Below, piece by piece: positions 8,179-16,203 of a stretch of 32,044 nt of DNA; the first letter of the stretch is position 1, and each line of letters starts with the position of its first letter. This DNA comes from a virus. The stretch lies in the IMG/VR virus record IMGVR_UViG_3300015263_000553, positions 1 through 32,044 of that record; one strand, written 5' to 3'. Both the position numbers and the translations under genes were made by a program. The notes under the pieces are model-generated. The model saw only the letters and a program-made list of their open reading frames with translations, did no database searches and was not told the DNA's origin.

Positions 8179-8735
8179 CCGCAGCCATCCCGTCACGCGA
8201 GCCCGCGCGCCTGGTCGTCGGCGATACCTGGCGCTGGCAGCGCACGCTCGACGGCTACCCGGCCTCGGCCTGGACGCTGACATACTACGTCCGCGGCCCG
8301 AATGGCGAATTCACCATCGTCGCCGGCGCCGATGGCGACATTCACGATGTCACCGTCGCAAAGACCACTACCAGCGCCTATAACGCCGGCGCCTACAGCT
8401 GGACCGCGGTCGTCGACGACGGCGCAACGCAGCGCTTCACGGTCGAGACCGGCCGCCTCATCGAGCTGCAGCTCGACCCGACCAAGATTGGCAAGGGCTA
8501 CGACGGGCGCAGCCATGCGCGCCGCGTGCTGGATGCCATCGAGGCGGTGATCGAAGGGCGCGCCAGCAAAGATCAGGAGGAATACTCGATCGAGGGAAGG
8601 AGCCTAAAACGAACGCCTCTCGCCGAGCTCGTGAAGTTCCGCAACCGATACGTCGACCTGGTGCGGGATGAGGATGCGGCAGCGCGCATCAATAGCGGGC
8701 TGGATGGCGGCGGGCGCATCCAAGTGCGATTTTGA
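8175..8735 (+). CDS. gpW-like head-tail joining protein with extra N-terminal domain
   Basis: A 186-residue protein. The C-terminal 60 or so residues follow the gpW pattern: a helix, a short hairpin with the GRS/GR turn (EEYSIEGRSLKRT), a second helix and a basic, aromatic end. Lambda gpW (68 residues) plugs the portal so that the tail can attach, and its gene sits between the large terminase and portal genes, as here relative to the portal. The first 110 or so residues form a separate beta-rich domain (WTLTYYVRGPNG, GAYSWTAVVDDG) not present in lambda gpW. Start and stop overlap the adjacent genes (ATGA at 8175, TTGA at 8732). Confidence 0.65.
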   Translation: MTAAIPSREPARLVVGDTWRWQRTLDGYPASAWTLTYYVRGPNGEFTIVAGADGDIHDVTVAKTTTSAYNAGAYSWTAVVDDGATQRFTVETGRLIELQLDPTKIGKGYDGRSHARRVLDAIEAVIEGRASKDQEEYSIEGRSLKRTPLAELVKFRNRYVDLVRDEDAAARINSGLDGGGRIQVRF

Positions 8736-10381
8736 GCGCCATGGCTGGGGCCTTCAAGTTCGACGAGCCCGGCTCGCGCGTTCTGCGCGAGTGGAACGAG
8801 AAACGGGCGATCGAGCGAGCCATCCAGGCGCGCGCCAAGGCCGGCATGCGCCGCGAATGGTGGGACGGTGTCGTCGGCGTGGGGAATGGCGCGGGGTTCG
8901 CCGGCGGCGGCGTGGATCGATTGAGTGCGAGCCTGGCGCAATGGAGCGGCGGAATAAACGCCGATCTCGACAACGCGCTCCCGATCATGCGCGCAAGGGC
9001 CCGGCAGCTCGCCCAGAATACCGAATTCGGGCGGCGGTTTCTCAGCCTGGTCGGCACGAACGTGATCGGGCCGTCTGGACCGACCCTGCAGGTCCGGGCG
9101 ATGAAGGATTCCGGCCAGGGGCTGGATAAGATCGCGAATGATCTGATCGAAATCAATTGGGCCGAATGGTCCGCGCGTGCGGACGTGCGCGGTGTGATGG
9201 ATTTCGCGCAAATGCAGCGCGTCGCGGTGATGGGCGCGGCGCGCGATGGCGACGCGCTGCTGCGCATCGTGCGCCAGCGCAGTTTGCCAAACGGGATTGC
9301 GCTGCAGCTCCTCGAGGCCGATCGGCTCGACGAAACGCTCAATGGGCAGCTATCGAATGGCAACGCAGTCCGCCAGGGCGTCGAGATCAACAGCTTCGCG
9401 CAGCCGGTCGCCTATCACATCAAGACGTGGCACCCGGGCGAGCGCTACGAATCGCGCCCCGCGAAGGTCGAGCGCGTGCCGGCCGAGGAAATGATTCATT
9501 GTTTTCTGCCAATGCGGGCAGAGCAGGTACGCGGGTACACCTGGTTCCATGCCGTGTTGCTGCGCATGCAAATGCTGCACGCCTACGAGGAAGCGGCCGT
9601 TATTGCGGCGCGGGTCGGCGCTGCGAAAATGGGCGTTTTCAAGCGCAGCGAGGAAGCGAGCGGAGATTTGACGCAGCTCAGCAGCGGCACCGATGCGAAG
9701 GGCATCCCGCAAATGAGCGCGGCCCCGGGCGAGTTTCTCGAGCTCCCGATGGGCTACGAGCTGCAGAGCTGGAACCCGGAATACCCGCATGGAAATTTCG
9801 AGTCATTCCTGAAGGCTTGTTTCCGGGGAGTCGCGACCGGGCTGGACGTCGCGGCGCACAACCTCACCGGCGACATGACCGATGTCAACTATTCGAGCGC
9901 GCGGATCGCCGAGCTCAGCGAGCGCGAACAATGGGAGGTCCTGCAGAGCTGGTGGCTGCGCACCGTGACAATGCGCGTGTATTCGGCCTGGCTCGATAGC
10001 GCCCTGCTGCGCGGCGACATCACCTTCCCGATCGGCGGCAAGGCGCTGCCGTGGGAGAAGCTCACCAAGTTCGCGCGGGCCTCGCGATTCCAGGGTCGGC
10101 GTTGGCACTGGGTGGACCCGGCGAAGGAAATCGAGGCCGCCGAGCGCGCCGTGGCGCTGGGGCTCGCCTCGCGCACCGAGATCGCCGCCAGCCAGGGCCG
10201 CGAATTCGAGGACGTGGTCGACGAGCTCGCCCAGGAGAAGGCGCTCCTCGAGGCCGCAGGTCTCGGCTCGGACGTCAAAAAACCGCAGTCGTCGCCGGCC
10301 GCCGCCGAGCCGAGTGATGATCCAGGAGAGGAACCGACCACGCCGCCTAAAGCGGGCAACGGAAAAGGGAAAAAGCGATGA
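8732..10381 (+). CDS. Portal protein, lambda family
   Basis: Forms the dodecameric ring at one head vertex through which DNA enters and leaves and to which the tail connects. The 549 residues match the lambda gpB family in length. Family features are visible: the N-terminal helix with RARQLAQNTEFGRRFL, the NVIGPSGPTLQ turn, DGDALLRIV, LLEADRLDE, and the conserved VRGYTWFHAVLLRMQ segment before the long helices. The C-terminus is Pro/Lys-rich. The TTG at 8732 overlaps the previous stop; the ATG at 8741 (residue 4) is an alternative start. The stop overlaps the ATG of the capsid gene. Confidence 0.93.
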   Translation: MSAMAGAFKFDEPGSRVLREWNEKRAIERAIQARAKAGMRREWWDGVVGVGNGAGFAGGGVDRLSASLAQWSGGINADLDNALPIMRARARQLAQNTEFGRRFLSLVGTNVIGPSGPTLQVRAMKDSGQGLDKIANDLIEINWAEWSARADVRGVMDFAQMQRVAVMGAARDGDALLRIVRQRSLPNGIALQLLEADRLDETLNGQLSNGNAVRQGVEINSFAQPVAYHIKTWHPGERYESRPAKVERVPAEEMIHCFLPMRAEQVRGYTWFHAVLLRMQMLHAYEEAAVIAARVGAAKMGVFKRSEEASGDLTQLSSGTDAKGIPQMSAAPGEFLELPMGYELQSWNPEYPHGNFESFLKACFRGVATGLDVAAHNLTGDMTDVNYSSARIAELSEREQWEVLQSWWLRTVTMRVYSAWLDSALLRGDITFPIGGKALPWEKLTKFARASRFQGRRWHWVDPAKEIEAAERAVALGLASRTEIAASQGREFEDVVDELAQEKALLEAAGLGSDVKKPQSSPAAAEPSDDPGEEPTTPPKAGNGKGKKR

Positions 10382-12327
10382 GCAAAATCACCTTCGAGCG
10401 CACCCAGGACATCGAGGCGCGGGCCGGTGCGGACGATGCGGGCGTCGAAATGGCGATTTCGAGCGAGGCGCCCTATGAGCGCTGGTTCGGCATCGAGATC
10501 CTGCGCCACAGCCCCGATGCGGTGGACCTCTCGCGCCTGAACGACGGGCGGCATCCGCTGCTCGTCAATCACGACCGCGAGCTGCAGGCCGGCGTCATCA
10601 AAAAGGCCTGGCTCGACGACGACAAGAAGCTGCGCGGGCTGGCGAAGTTCTCGCGCAGCTCGTTCGGCAAGGAAATCGCCCAGGACGTCGAGGACGGCAT
10701 TCGCACTCTCGTCTCCGTGGGTTACGAAATCCTCGAAATCGAAGAAGTCGAGCCCGGCGAGCACGCGGGCGAGTTCGTGACAAAGCGCAAGCTCACGGGC
10801 GAGGACTTCGCGGCGCAAATGCGCCAGGAGCACGGAGAGCAATTCAATCGAGCCGGCCTGTCGGCCGCGCGCGCGAAGGGCTCGCCACCGCCGACCTTCG
10901 TGGTTACGCGGTGGAAACCGTACGAGGCATCGCTCGTCGCGATCCCTGCGGACGTGGAAGTGGGTGTCGGTCGTGCGGCTGTCGCCGCGGAAGCCGCACC
11001 GAAAGCAGTCGCTGCACCAGCAGTCGAATTTCCGAAACCTACTCCAAGGGCAATCATCATGAGCGAAGATCCAAAACCGAAGGACACCGGCCAGCTCGAG
11101 GCCGAGCGCCGCGACGCGATCCTGTCGCTGGGCGAAACATACGCCAAGTATATCCAGCAGAAGGACATCGCCGACGCGCTCCGCAACGGCAGATCGGTCG
11201 AGCAGTTCAAAGACTTCATCTTGCAGAAGATGGAGACGGCCCACACCGACGCGCGCGCGCTGCAAATCGGCATGACCGCGAAGGAAGTACAGCGCTATTC
11301 CCTGGGGCGCGCGCTGGTCGCTTCCGTGACGGGCGATTGGAGCAAGGCCGGCCTCGAGCGCGAATGCTCCGAGGCGCTCGCGAAGCTCGTCGGGCGCAGT
11401 CCCGAGGGGTTCTTCCTGCCGTTCGAGACCTTCAGCCGCGATTTTAACGTGGGCACCGGCACGGAAGCGGGCAACCTGGTTGCGACCGACTTGCGTGGTG
11501 ACTTGTATGTCGATGCGCTGCGGAATGCGATCGTGCTCGGCGGAATGGGCGTGCGGATCCTCACCGGCTTGACGGGTAACGTCGACATGCCGCGCAAGTC
11601 GTCGCCGACCAGCCTGGGCAGGCTGACGGAGATCGGCTCGGCCAGCGAGACCAGCCCGCTCACCGCTAAGGTGACGCTAAGCCCGAAGCGGGTCGGCGGG
11701 TACGTCGAGGTCTCAAAGCAGGCGCTGATCCAGTCGGCGATTCCGCTCGAGGGCATGATCCGCGACGATCTGCTCATGTCCGCAGCGGTCGAGCTCGAGG
11801 ACCAGGTCATTAACGGGAACGGCACGGCGCCGAATATCCTCGGCATCCGGAATTACACGACGATTGGCAGCACCACCGCGGGAGCGAACGGTGCGGCGCC
11901 AACGTGGGCCCACTTCGTCGACCTGGAAAGCGCCTGCGCCAACAGCAACGCCGAGCCCGACCGCCTGGCCGGGTACGTCACCAACACCAAGGTGCGCGGC
12001 AAGCTAAAGCAAACGCAAATGGGCACGAATCTGCCGTTCATCTGGATGAACGGCGCCCAGCCGGTCAACGGCTACCGCGTCGGCATCACCAACAACGTTC
12101 CGTCGAACCTTACGAAAGGCACGAGCACGACGGTGTGCTCCGCGGCCGTCTTCTCCTCCGATTGGTCGATGGCGGTGATCGGCCTTTTCGGCGCGCCGGA
12201 CGTGATCGTGGATCCCTACACCAAGGCCGACACCGGCCAGGTGAAAATCACGCTGAACCAGTTCAGCGACATGGGCATCCGGCAGCCGGCGGCGTTCGCG
12301 AAGATCGTCGACCTGCTCGCCAACTAA
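10378..12327 (+). CDS. Prohead protease fused to HK97-fold major capsid protein
   Basis: A 649-residue fusion of two normally separate head genes. Residues 1 to about 210 look like an HK97-type (S78) prohead serine protease, with NHD at 64-66 (His65) and VSVGY with Ser113 as likely catalytic residues. After an Ala/Pro-rich linker, a Lys/Glu-rich helical stretch (about 228-300) resembles the delta/scaffold region. The remainder is the major capsid protein, with typical HK97-fold segments such as TDLRGDLYVDALRNAIVL and EDQVINGNGTAPNILGI. An in-frame ATG at 11059 (Met228), with AAGGG about eight bases upstream, could start a separate 422-residue capsid product. A strong terminator follows, as expected for the most abundant virion protein. 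Confidence 0.88.
   Translation: MSKITFERTQDIEARAGADDAGVEMAISSEAPYERWFGIEILRHSPDAVDLSRLNDGRHPLLVNHDRELQAGVIKKAWLDDDKKLRGLAKFSRSSFGKEIAQDVEDGIRTLVSVGYEILEIEEVEPGEHAGEFVTKRKLTGEDFAAQMRQEHGEQFNRAGLSAARAKGSPPPTFVVTRWKPYEASLVAIPADVEVGVGRAAVAAEAAPKAVAAPAVEFPKPTPRAIIMSEDPKPKDTGQLEAERRDAILSLGETYAKYIQQKDIADALRNGRSVEQFKDFILQKMETAHTDARALQIGMTAKEVQRYSLGRALVASVTGDWSKAGLERECSEALAKLVGRSPEGFFLPFETFSRDFNVGTGTEAGNLVATDLRGDLYVDALRNAIVLGGMGVRILTGLTGNVDMPRKSSPTSLGRLTEIGSASETSPLTAKVTLSPKRVGGYVEVSKQALIQSAIPLEGMIRDDLLMSAAVELEDQVINGNGTAPNILGIRNYTTIGSTTAGANGAAPTWAHFVDLESACANSNAEPDRLAGYVTNTKVRGKLKQTQMGTNLPFIWMNGAQPVNGYRVGITNNVPSNLTKGTSTTVCSAAVFSSDWSMAVIGLFGAPDVIVDPYTKADTGQVKITLNQFSDMGIRQPAAFAKIVDLLAN
11059..12327 (+). 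other. Possible internally initiated major capsid protein
   Basis: An in-frame ATG at 11059 lies at the protease-capsid boundary, with AAGGG at 11046-11050 giving a workable ribosome-binding site. Initiation here would produce 422 residues, a normal size for an HK97-type capsid precursor including its scaffold-like N-terminus. This would supply excess capsid subunits over the protease fusion. It is inferred from the start context only; proteolysis of the fusion at the linker is the alternative. Confidence 0.45.
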
Positions 12328-12353
12328 GCGGCGCAAGACCGCTGCAGCACAAG

Positions 12354-12385
12354 GGGCGCCCCCGGGCGGGGGCGCCCTTTTCTTT
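12354..12385 (+). terminator. Intrinsic terminator after the capsid gene
   Basis: A perfect 10-bp GC-only stem (12354-12363 pairing with 12368-12377) with a four-base loop, followed by TTTTCTTT. It lies 27 bases after the capsid stop and 22 bases before the methyltransferase gene. It should limit transcription into the modification genes. Confidence 0.9.
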
Positions 12386-12406
12386 ACTACCCGGGAAAGG
12401 ACATGA

Positions 12407-13177
12407 ATGAACCTCGAAGCGCTACGCGCGCTCGGCCTGGTCGAGACGCGCGCGTGCCGGCACGGGAAAATGAGTTTCCTGCGCACGGACCAATGGATCG
12501 CCCAGGCACTGGGCTATTACGGAGAATTCTCGCAGGCGGAGATCGACGTCTGGGACACCCTGCTGCGCGAGGGCGACAACGTCGTCACGGCGGGCGCCAA
12601 CATCGGCGCCCATGTCGTCTGGTTCGCCAAGCGGGTCGGCGGCGGGCGTGTCATCACGGCCGAGCCGCAAGGGGTGCTCTATGAAATCCTCCAGGAGAAC
12701 ATCGCGCAGAACGAGCTCGCGAACGTCGAAGCGCACCGCGCCGCTCTTGGACGCGATCGCGCCCGAGCCGCTCTCCCGGCCGTCGACTACCGATACAGCT
12801 TCAGCTTCGGCAGTCTCGGCGCCGCCGATGTCGACCAACTCGGCACCGCCGCGGTGGTGGTGGACGTGGTGACGATCGACGAGCTCCTCGACGGGCGCCC
12901 GGCGCGTCTCATCCACCTCGACGTCGAGGGCGGCGAGGTCGAGGCTCTGCAGGGCGCCTCGGGCACGATCACGCGGCACCGGCCGTATCTGTACCTGGAG
13001 TGCGACCGGCCGGGGCAGTCCGAGACGCTTTTTCGCGCGCTGGGCGCGATCGGCTACGAGGCGCTGATGCACCGGGCGCCGCTCTACAACCGGAGGAACT
13101 TCGCGGAGAACGGGCTGAACATCTTCGGCGATACGGTGTCGATCTCCCTGCTCGGGATTCCGAAGGGGGCCGCGTAA
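12407..13177 (+). CDS. FkbM-family methyltransferase
   Basis: A SAM-dependent O-methyltransferase of the FkbM type, 256 residues, probably methylating a sugar or a glycosylated product. The ATG at 12407 has AAAGGA five bases upstream. The SAM-binding motif is modified: the usual DVGANIG reads VTAGANIGAHVVWFAK (about residues 63-78). The acidic loop AEPQ follows. The family's second signature, IHLDVEGGEVEALQGA, is at about residues 168-183. The product ends with a C-terminal extension containing YNRRNFAENGLNIFGD. It overlaps the next gene by one base. Enzymes of this family often accompany glycosyltransferases, as here. Lying between the capsid and connector genes, it may modify a virion component, but the substrate is unknown. 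Confidence 0.85.
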   Translation: MNLEALRALGLVETRACRHGKMSFLRTDQWIAQALGYYGEFSQAEIDVWDTLLREGDNVVTAGANIGAHVVWFAKRVGGGRVITAEPQGVLYEILQENIAQNELANVEAHRAALGRDRARAALPAVDYRYSFSFGSLGAADVDQLGTAAVVVDVVTIDELLDGRPARLIHLDVEGGEVEALQGASGTITRHRPYLYLECDRPGQSETLFRALGAIGYEALMHRAPLYNRRNFAENGLNIFGDTVSISLLGIPKGAA

Positions 13178-14709
13178 TGGTTTGGCGACCGACGGACCCG
13201 GAGGGCAACGAGGCGGCAAAGATCGCCTGGGACGTGCTGCCCTATATCGGTCAGAGCGGATTCGACATCGGGTGCGGGCCGAGCAAGGTCTTCCCGCACC
13301 TGATCGGCGTCGACAATCTGCGCGATCAGCAGCTGTTCGGCGTGGCGATGAAGCCCGATTTTGTTGTCAAGGACTGCGCCCGCATGGCAATGTTCTCGGC
13401 GGGGTGCATGGACACGGTCTTCTCGAGCCACACGCTCGAGCACCTCGAGGACCCGGGCGCGGCCCTGGCGGAATGGTGGCGGCTGCTCGCCGAGGGCGGG
13501 CACCTGGTCCTGTACCTGCCGCACAAGCGCTTCTATCCGAACATCGGCGAGCCGGGCGCCAATCCGGACCACCGGCATGACTTCCTGCCGGAGGACATCG
13601 TCGCGCTGATGCGCGAGCGGGCGCCGGACTGGACGCTGCGCGTCAATCAGGAGCGGAACGGCGGGCGGGAGTACAGTTTCCTGCAGGTTTACCGGAAGGA
13701 GGCGGACGGCGCGGGGCAGCAGATCGCGAAGCCTATCAAGGGCAAGCGCGCCGGCGTCGTGCGCGTGGGCGGGCATGGCGACGCGCTCTGGGCGGGCTCG
13801 GCCTGCTGGCACCTGAAGCGCGAGGGCTACCACGTCACGGTGTACGCCTCGAAGCACGGCGCCGAGGTGCTGCGGCACGACCCGAGCATCGACGAGATCT
13901 TCGGGCTCCCGGACGGCGCGCTTTCGGAGGGGGATTTCCTGGCCTGGCGCTGCCACCAGGCGGTCAAGTTCGACCGCTGGGTCGATCTCCTCGGGAGCGT
14001 CGAAAACCGGCTGCTCTTCCACGAGACGAGCAACGAGTTTTTCCAGCCGCATCGGGTGCGGCACATGCTCGCGAGTCGCAACTACCTGGAGGCCGTGCAC
14101 GACTACGCCGGCGTCCCGCACGAGTGGCACCAACGCTTCTATCCGACCGAGGCGGAACGCGAATGGGCGCGCAAGATGCGCGCGATGCTCGACGGTCCGG
14201 TGGTAGTCATCAACCCGAGCGGATCCGGCCCGGTGAAATACTGGCCGCACTCGCAGCGGCTGATGGAGCTCCTCGCCGAGCAAAGGATCTACAGCATCGT
14301 GCTCGGTGACGTGCGCGACGACTCGGTCGTCGGCTGTGAGCCCTACGGCATCTTCGTCGGCATGGAGTGGCCGGTGCGCGCGGCGCTCGCCTACACGCAG
14401 CTCGCCGATGCGGTGGTGGCGACCGAGAGCCTGGTGGCGAACGCGGTGGCCTTCGAGGCGATGCCCAAGGTGGTGATCCTGAGCCACAGCAGCAACGAGA
14501 ACCTGACCAAGCACTGGACGAACACGGCGGCGGTCGAGGCGCCCGGCCTGGCCTGTCACCCGTGCCATCGCATCCATCCGCCCGTGTTCAACTTCTGCGC
14601 GCAGGACCAGACGACCAAGGCGGCCGCCTGCCTCGCGATGGCGCGGCCGGAGCGAATCGCGATGCTCATCACCGAGCTGGTGAAGTCGCGCGCGGCCCGG
14701 GCCGCGTAG
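13177..14709 (+). CDS. Methyltransferase-glycosyltransferase (GT9-like) fusion
   Basis: A 510-residue two-domain enzyme. Residues 1 to about 175 form a class I SAM methyltransferase of the Methyltransf_11 type: DIGCGPSK (30-37), GVDN (44-47) and SSHTLEHLED (83-92). From about residue 190 the sequence follows the GT-B glycosyltransferase pattern of family 9 (heptosyltransferase-like): an N-terminal strand with VRVGGHGDALWA, and a second Rossmann half starting VVVINPSGSGPVKYWP with the Lys found in that family. A late cysteine-rich stretch (CHPCHRIHPPVFNFC) is unusual. The ATG at 13177 overlaps the FkbM stop, with AAGGGGG upstream. It probably transfers and methylates a sugar together with the FkbM enzyme; target unknown. 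Confidence 0.8.
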   Translation: MVWRPTDPEGNEAAKIAWDVLPYIGQSGFDIGCGPSKVFPHLIGVDNLRDQQLFGVAMKPDFVVKDCARMAMFSAGCMDTVFSSHTLEHLEDPGAALAEWWRLLAEGGHLVLYLPHKRFYPNIGEPGANPDHRHDFLPEDIVALMRERAPDWTLRVNQERNGGREYSFLQVYRKEADGAGQQIAKPIKGKRAGVVRVGGHGDALWAGSACWHLKREGYHVTVYASKHGAEVLRHDPSIDEIFGLPDGALSEGDFLAWRCHQAVKFDRWVDLLGSVENRLLFHETSNEFFQPHRVRHMLASRNYLEAVHDYAGVPHEWHQRFYPTEAEREWARKMRAMLDGPVVVINPSGSGPVKYWPHSQRLMELLAEQRIYSIVLGDVRDDSVVGCEPYGIFVGMEWPVRAALAYTQLADAVVATESLVANAVAFEAMPKVVILSHSSNENLTKHWTNTAAVEAPGLACHPCHRIHPPVFNFCAQDQTTKAAACLAMARPERIAMLITELVKSRAARAA

Positions 14710-14744
14710 GGCCGGGTGGCTTGTTGTCCTTCCCGGGGCAACTT

Positions 14745-14784
14745 CCTGCACCCTTCACTAGTTTGAGGGTGCAGGTTTTTTATT
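14745..14784 (+). terminator. Intrinsic terminator after the modification genes
   Basis: A perfect 10-bp stem (14745-14754 pairing with 14766-14775) with an 11-base loop, followed by TTTTTTATT. It lies 35 bases after the glycosyltransferase stop and 11 bases before the next start codon, so tail genes downstream need readthrough, antitermination or another promoter. Confidence 0.9.
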
Positions 14785-14794
14785 CGAGACGCCT

Positions 14795-15082
14795 ATGACC
14801 GTCGAATCGGCAGCCGATCGCGCTGGAATGCTCGCAGACTGGGAAAGCGCCGGCTACGGCGGGACGAAAACCGTCTCGGGCGTTTTTCTGAACGGCTACG
14901 CGGAGGCGGCGGTCGGCCTGGTCGGCGTCGGCGGCACCGAGCCGCGCTTCGTCTGCGCGGCGGCGGACGTTGATGCCGACCCGACCGGCAAGTCGCTCGT
15001 GATCGACGGCACGACCTGGACAATCATTCGAGGCGAGCCGGATGGCACGGGATTGATGCGATTGGTCCTCGCGGCGACCTGA
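14795..15082 (+). CDS. Head-tail connector, FII-like
   Basis: A 95-residue protein matching the layout of lambda gpFII and related head completion proteins that form the attachment surface for the tail. The visible pattern is a helical N-terminus, a first strand ending in VSGVFLNGY, a GVGGTEPRFVCAAADV segment, then GKSLVIDGTTWTII and a final PDGTGLMRLVL. The ATG at 14795 comes 11 bases after the terminator T-run. The stop overlaps the next ATG (TGATG), which is typical of the connector pair. Size and gene order support the call; sequence similarity to lambda itself is weak. Confidence 0.7.
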   Translation: MTVESAADRAGMLADWESAGYGGTKTVSGVFLNGYAEAAVGLVGVGGTEPRFVCAAADVDADPTGKSLVIDGTTWTIIRGEPDGTGLMRLVLAAT

Positions 15083-15537
15083 TGGCAAATCACGTCCACA
15101 AGCAATTGCGCGACGCGGCGGTCACCGCGCTGACGGGCCTCACGACCACCGGGGCGAACTGCTTCGGCTCGCGGGTGTATCCGCTGCCGGCGGCGACGAC
15201 GGCGGCGCTCAAGGTCTACGTGCAGAGCTCGGAGGCCGAGGTGATCGAGGTCAGCGATCCCGCGGTGTACCAGGACACCGTCGAGCTGCGCGTCGAGGCT
15301 GTCGCGAAGGCGGCGTCGGGGTTCGACGACACGGTCGACCAGATCAAAAAGGAAGTCACGATCGCGCTTTCGGGCGGGCTCACGGTCGGCAGCGCGACGG
15401 TGGAGATCGACTATCTCGGCAGCGACGTGGAATTCGACGCGGAGACCGAGAAGCCGGTCGCGTCGTGCGTGATGCGTTTCGAGGCGGTGTTGTTCTGGTC
15501 GGCGGATGCGCCCGACGTTTTGCAGTCTTCCACATAG
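15082..15537 (+). CDS. Tail terminator/completion protein, U-like
   Basis: A 151-residue protein that would cap the tail tube at its head end and stop tail growth. It follows the gpU/DUF3168-like pattern. A first helix (HKQLRDAAVTAL) is followed by the SRVYPLP loop, a strand with LKVYVQSSEAE, and then a long acidic helix-strand region with YQDTVELRVEAVA. The protein ends in a beta strand (CVMRFEAVLFW). It is placed between the FII-like connector and the tail tube gene, the usual order. No unusual features are seen. Confidence 0.72.
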   Translation: MANHVHKQLRDAAVTALTGLTTTGANCFGSRVYPLPAATTAALKVYVQSSEAEVIEVSDPAVYQDTVELRVEAVAKAASGFDDTVDQIKKEVTIALSGGLTVGSATVEIDYLGSDVEFDAETEKPVASCVMRFEAVLFWSADAPDVLQSST

Positions 15538-15548
15538 GAGTCTAGGCA

Positions 15549-16202
15549 ATGGCAAAGGTAAAAGTGCAAGGCATGACCCTTGCGATCGCCACCGCGTTCG
15601 CCGCCACCAAGAACATGACGGCGGTGACGAACGCGAGCCCCGGCGTCGCGACGCTCGAGGCGAGCCACGGCATCGTCAACGGCGACATCTTCGAGATCCT
15701 GACGTCGGGATGGCCGCGGCTGGCGAATCGCGTCGTGCGGGCCGCGAACCTCTCGACGAACGACGTCGATCTCGAGGGCGTCGTCACCACCGACACCGAT
15801 CTCTACCCCGCCGGCGAGGGCGCGGGCACGATCCGCGAGATCTCGACCTGGACGGCGATCACCCAGCTCCGGCCGGACTTCACGGTGTCGGGCGGCGGCA
15901 CCCGAAAAACGGAGGTCACCGAGGTGACCGACGTGCGCGCGATCAATCTGCCGATCCTGATCGAGGCGGTCGCGCTCGAGTTCAATGGCAACTGGGATCC
16001 GAGCCTGCCCTGGTGGTCGGCGGTGCAGTCCGCGAGCGATTCCAGCGCGCAAACGCCGTTCCGCTGGACGCTGCCTGGCGGCCTGACGATCTACGGAAAC
16101 GGCTATTGGTCTTTCAACGACGAGCCGAACAACGACGGCGGCGTCGCGACTTACCGGCTCTCGCTCGACCTCACGGCGAAGTCGATCACCTACACGACCT
16201 GA
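15549..16202 (+). CDS. Major tail tube protein
   Basis: A 217-residue structural protein likely forming the stacked hexameric rings of the tail tube (lambda gpV role). AGGAG at 15536-15540 precedes the ATG. The first part contains an insertion with ASPGVATLEASHGIVNGDIFEI, a ring-surface-like beta domain. The second part has the strand arrangement of tube proteins, ending in YRLSLDLTAKSITYTT. It lies between the tail terminator and the assembly chaperones, which is diagnostic by position. The family match is by pattern and synteny. Confidence 0.8.
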   Translation: MAKVKVQGMTLAIATAFAATKNMTAVTNASPGVATLEASHGIVNGDIFEILTSGWPRLANRVVRAANLSTNDVDLEGVVTTDTDLYPAGEGAGTIREISTWTAITQLRPDFTVSGGGTRKTEVTEVTDVRAINLPILIEAVALEFNGNWDPSLPWWSAVQSASDSSAQTPFRWTLPGGLTIYGNGYWSFNDEPNNDGGVATYRLSLDLTAKSITYTT

Positions 16203-16203
16203 C

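Noticed and set aside
13084-14751. Minus-strand open frame of 555 codons opposite the glycosyltransferase
   Set aside because: It crosses a strong terminator and a gene boundary, and has no domain pattern; the plus frame shows both enzyme domains.
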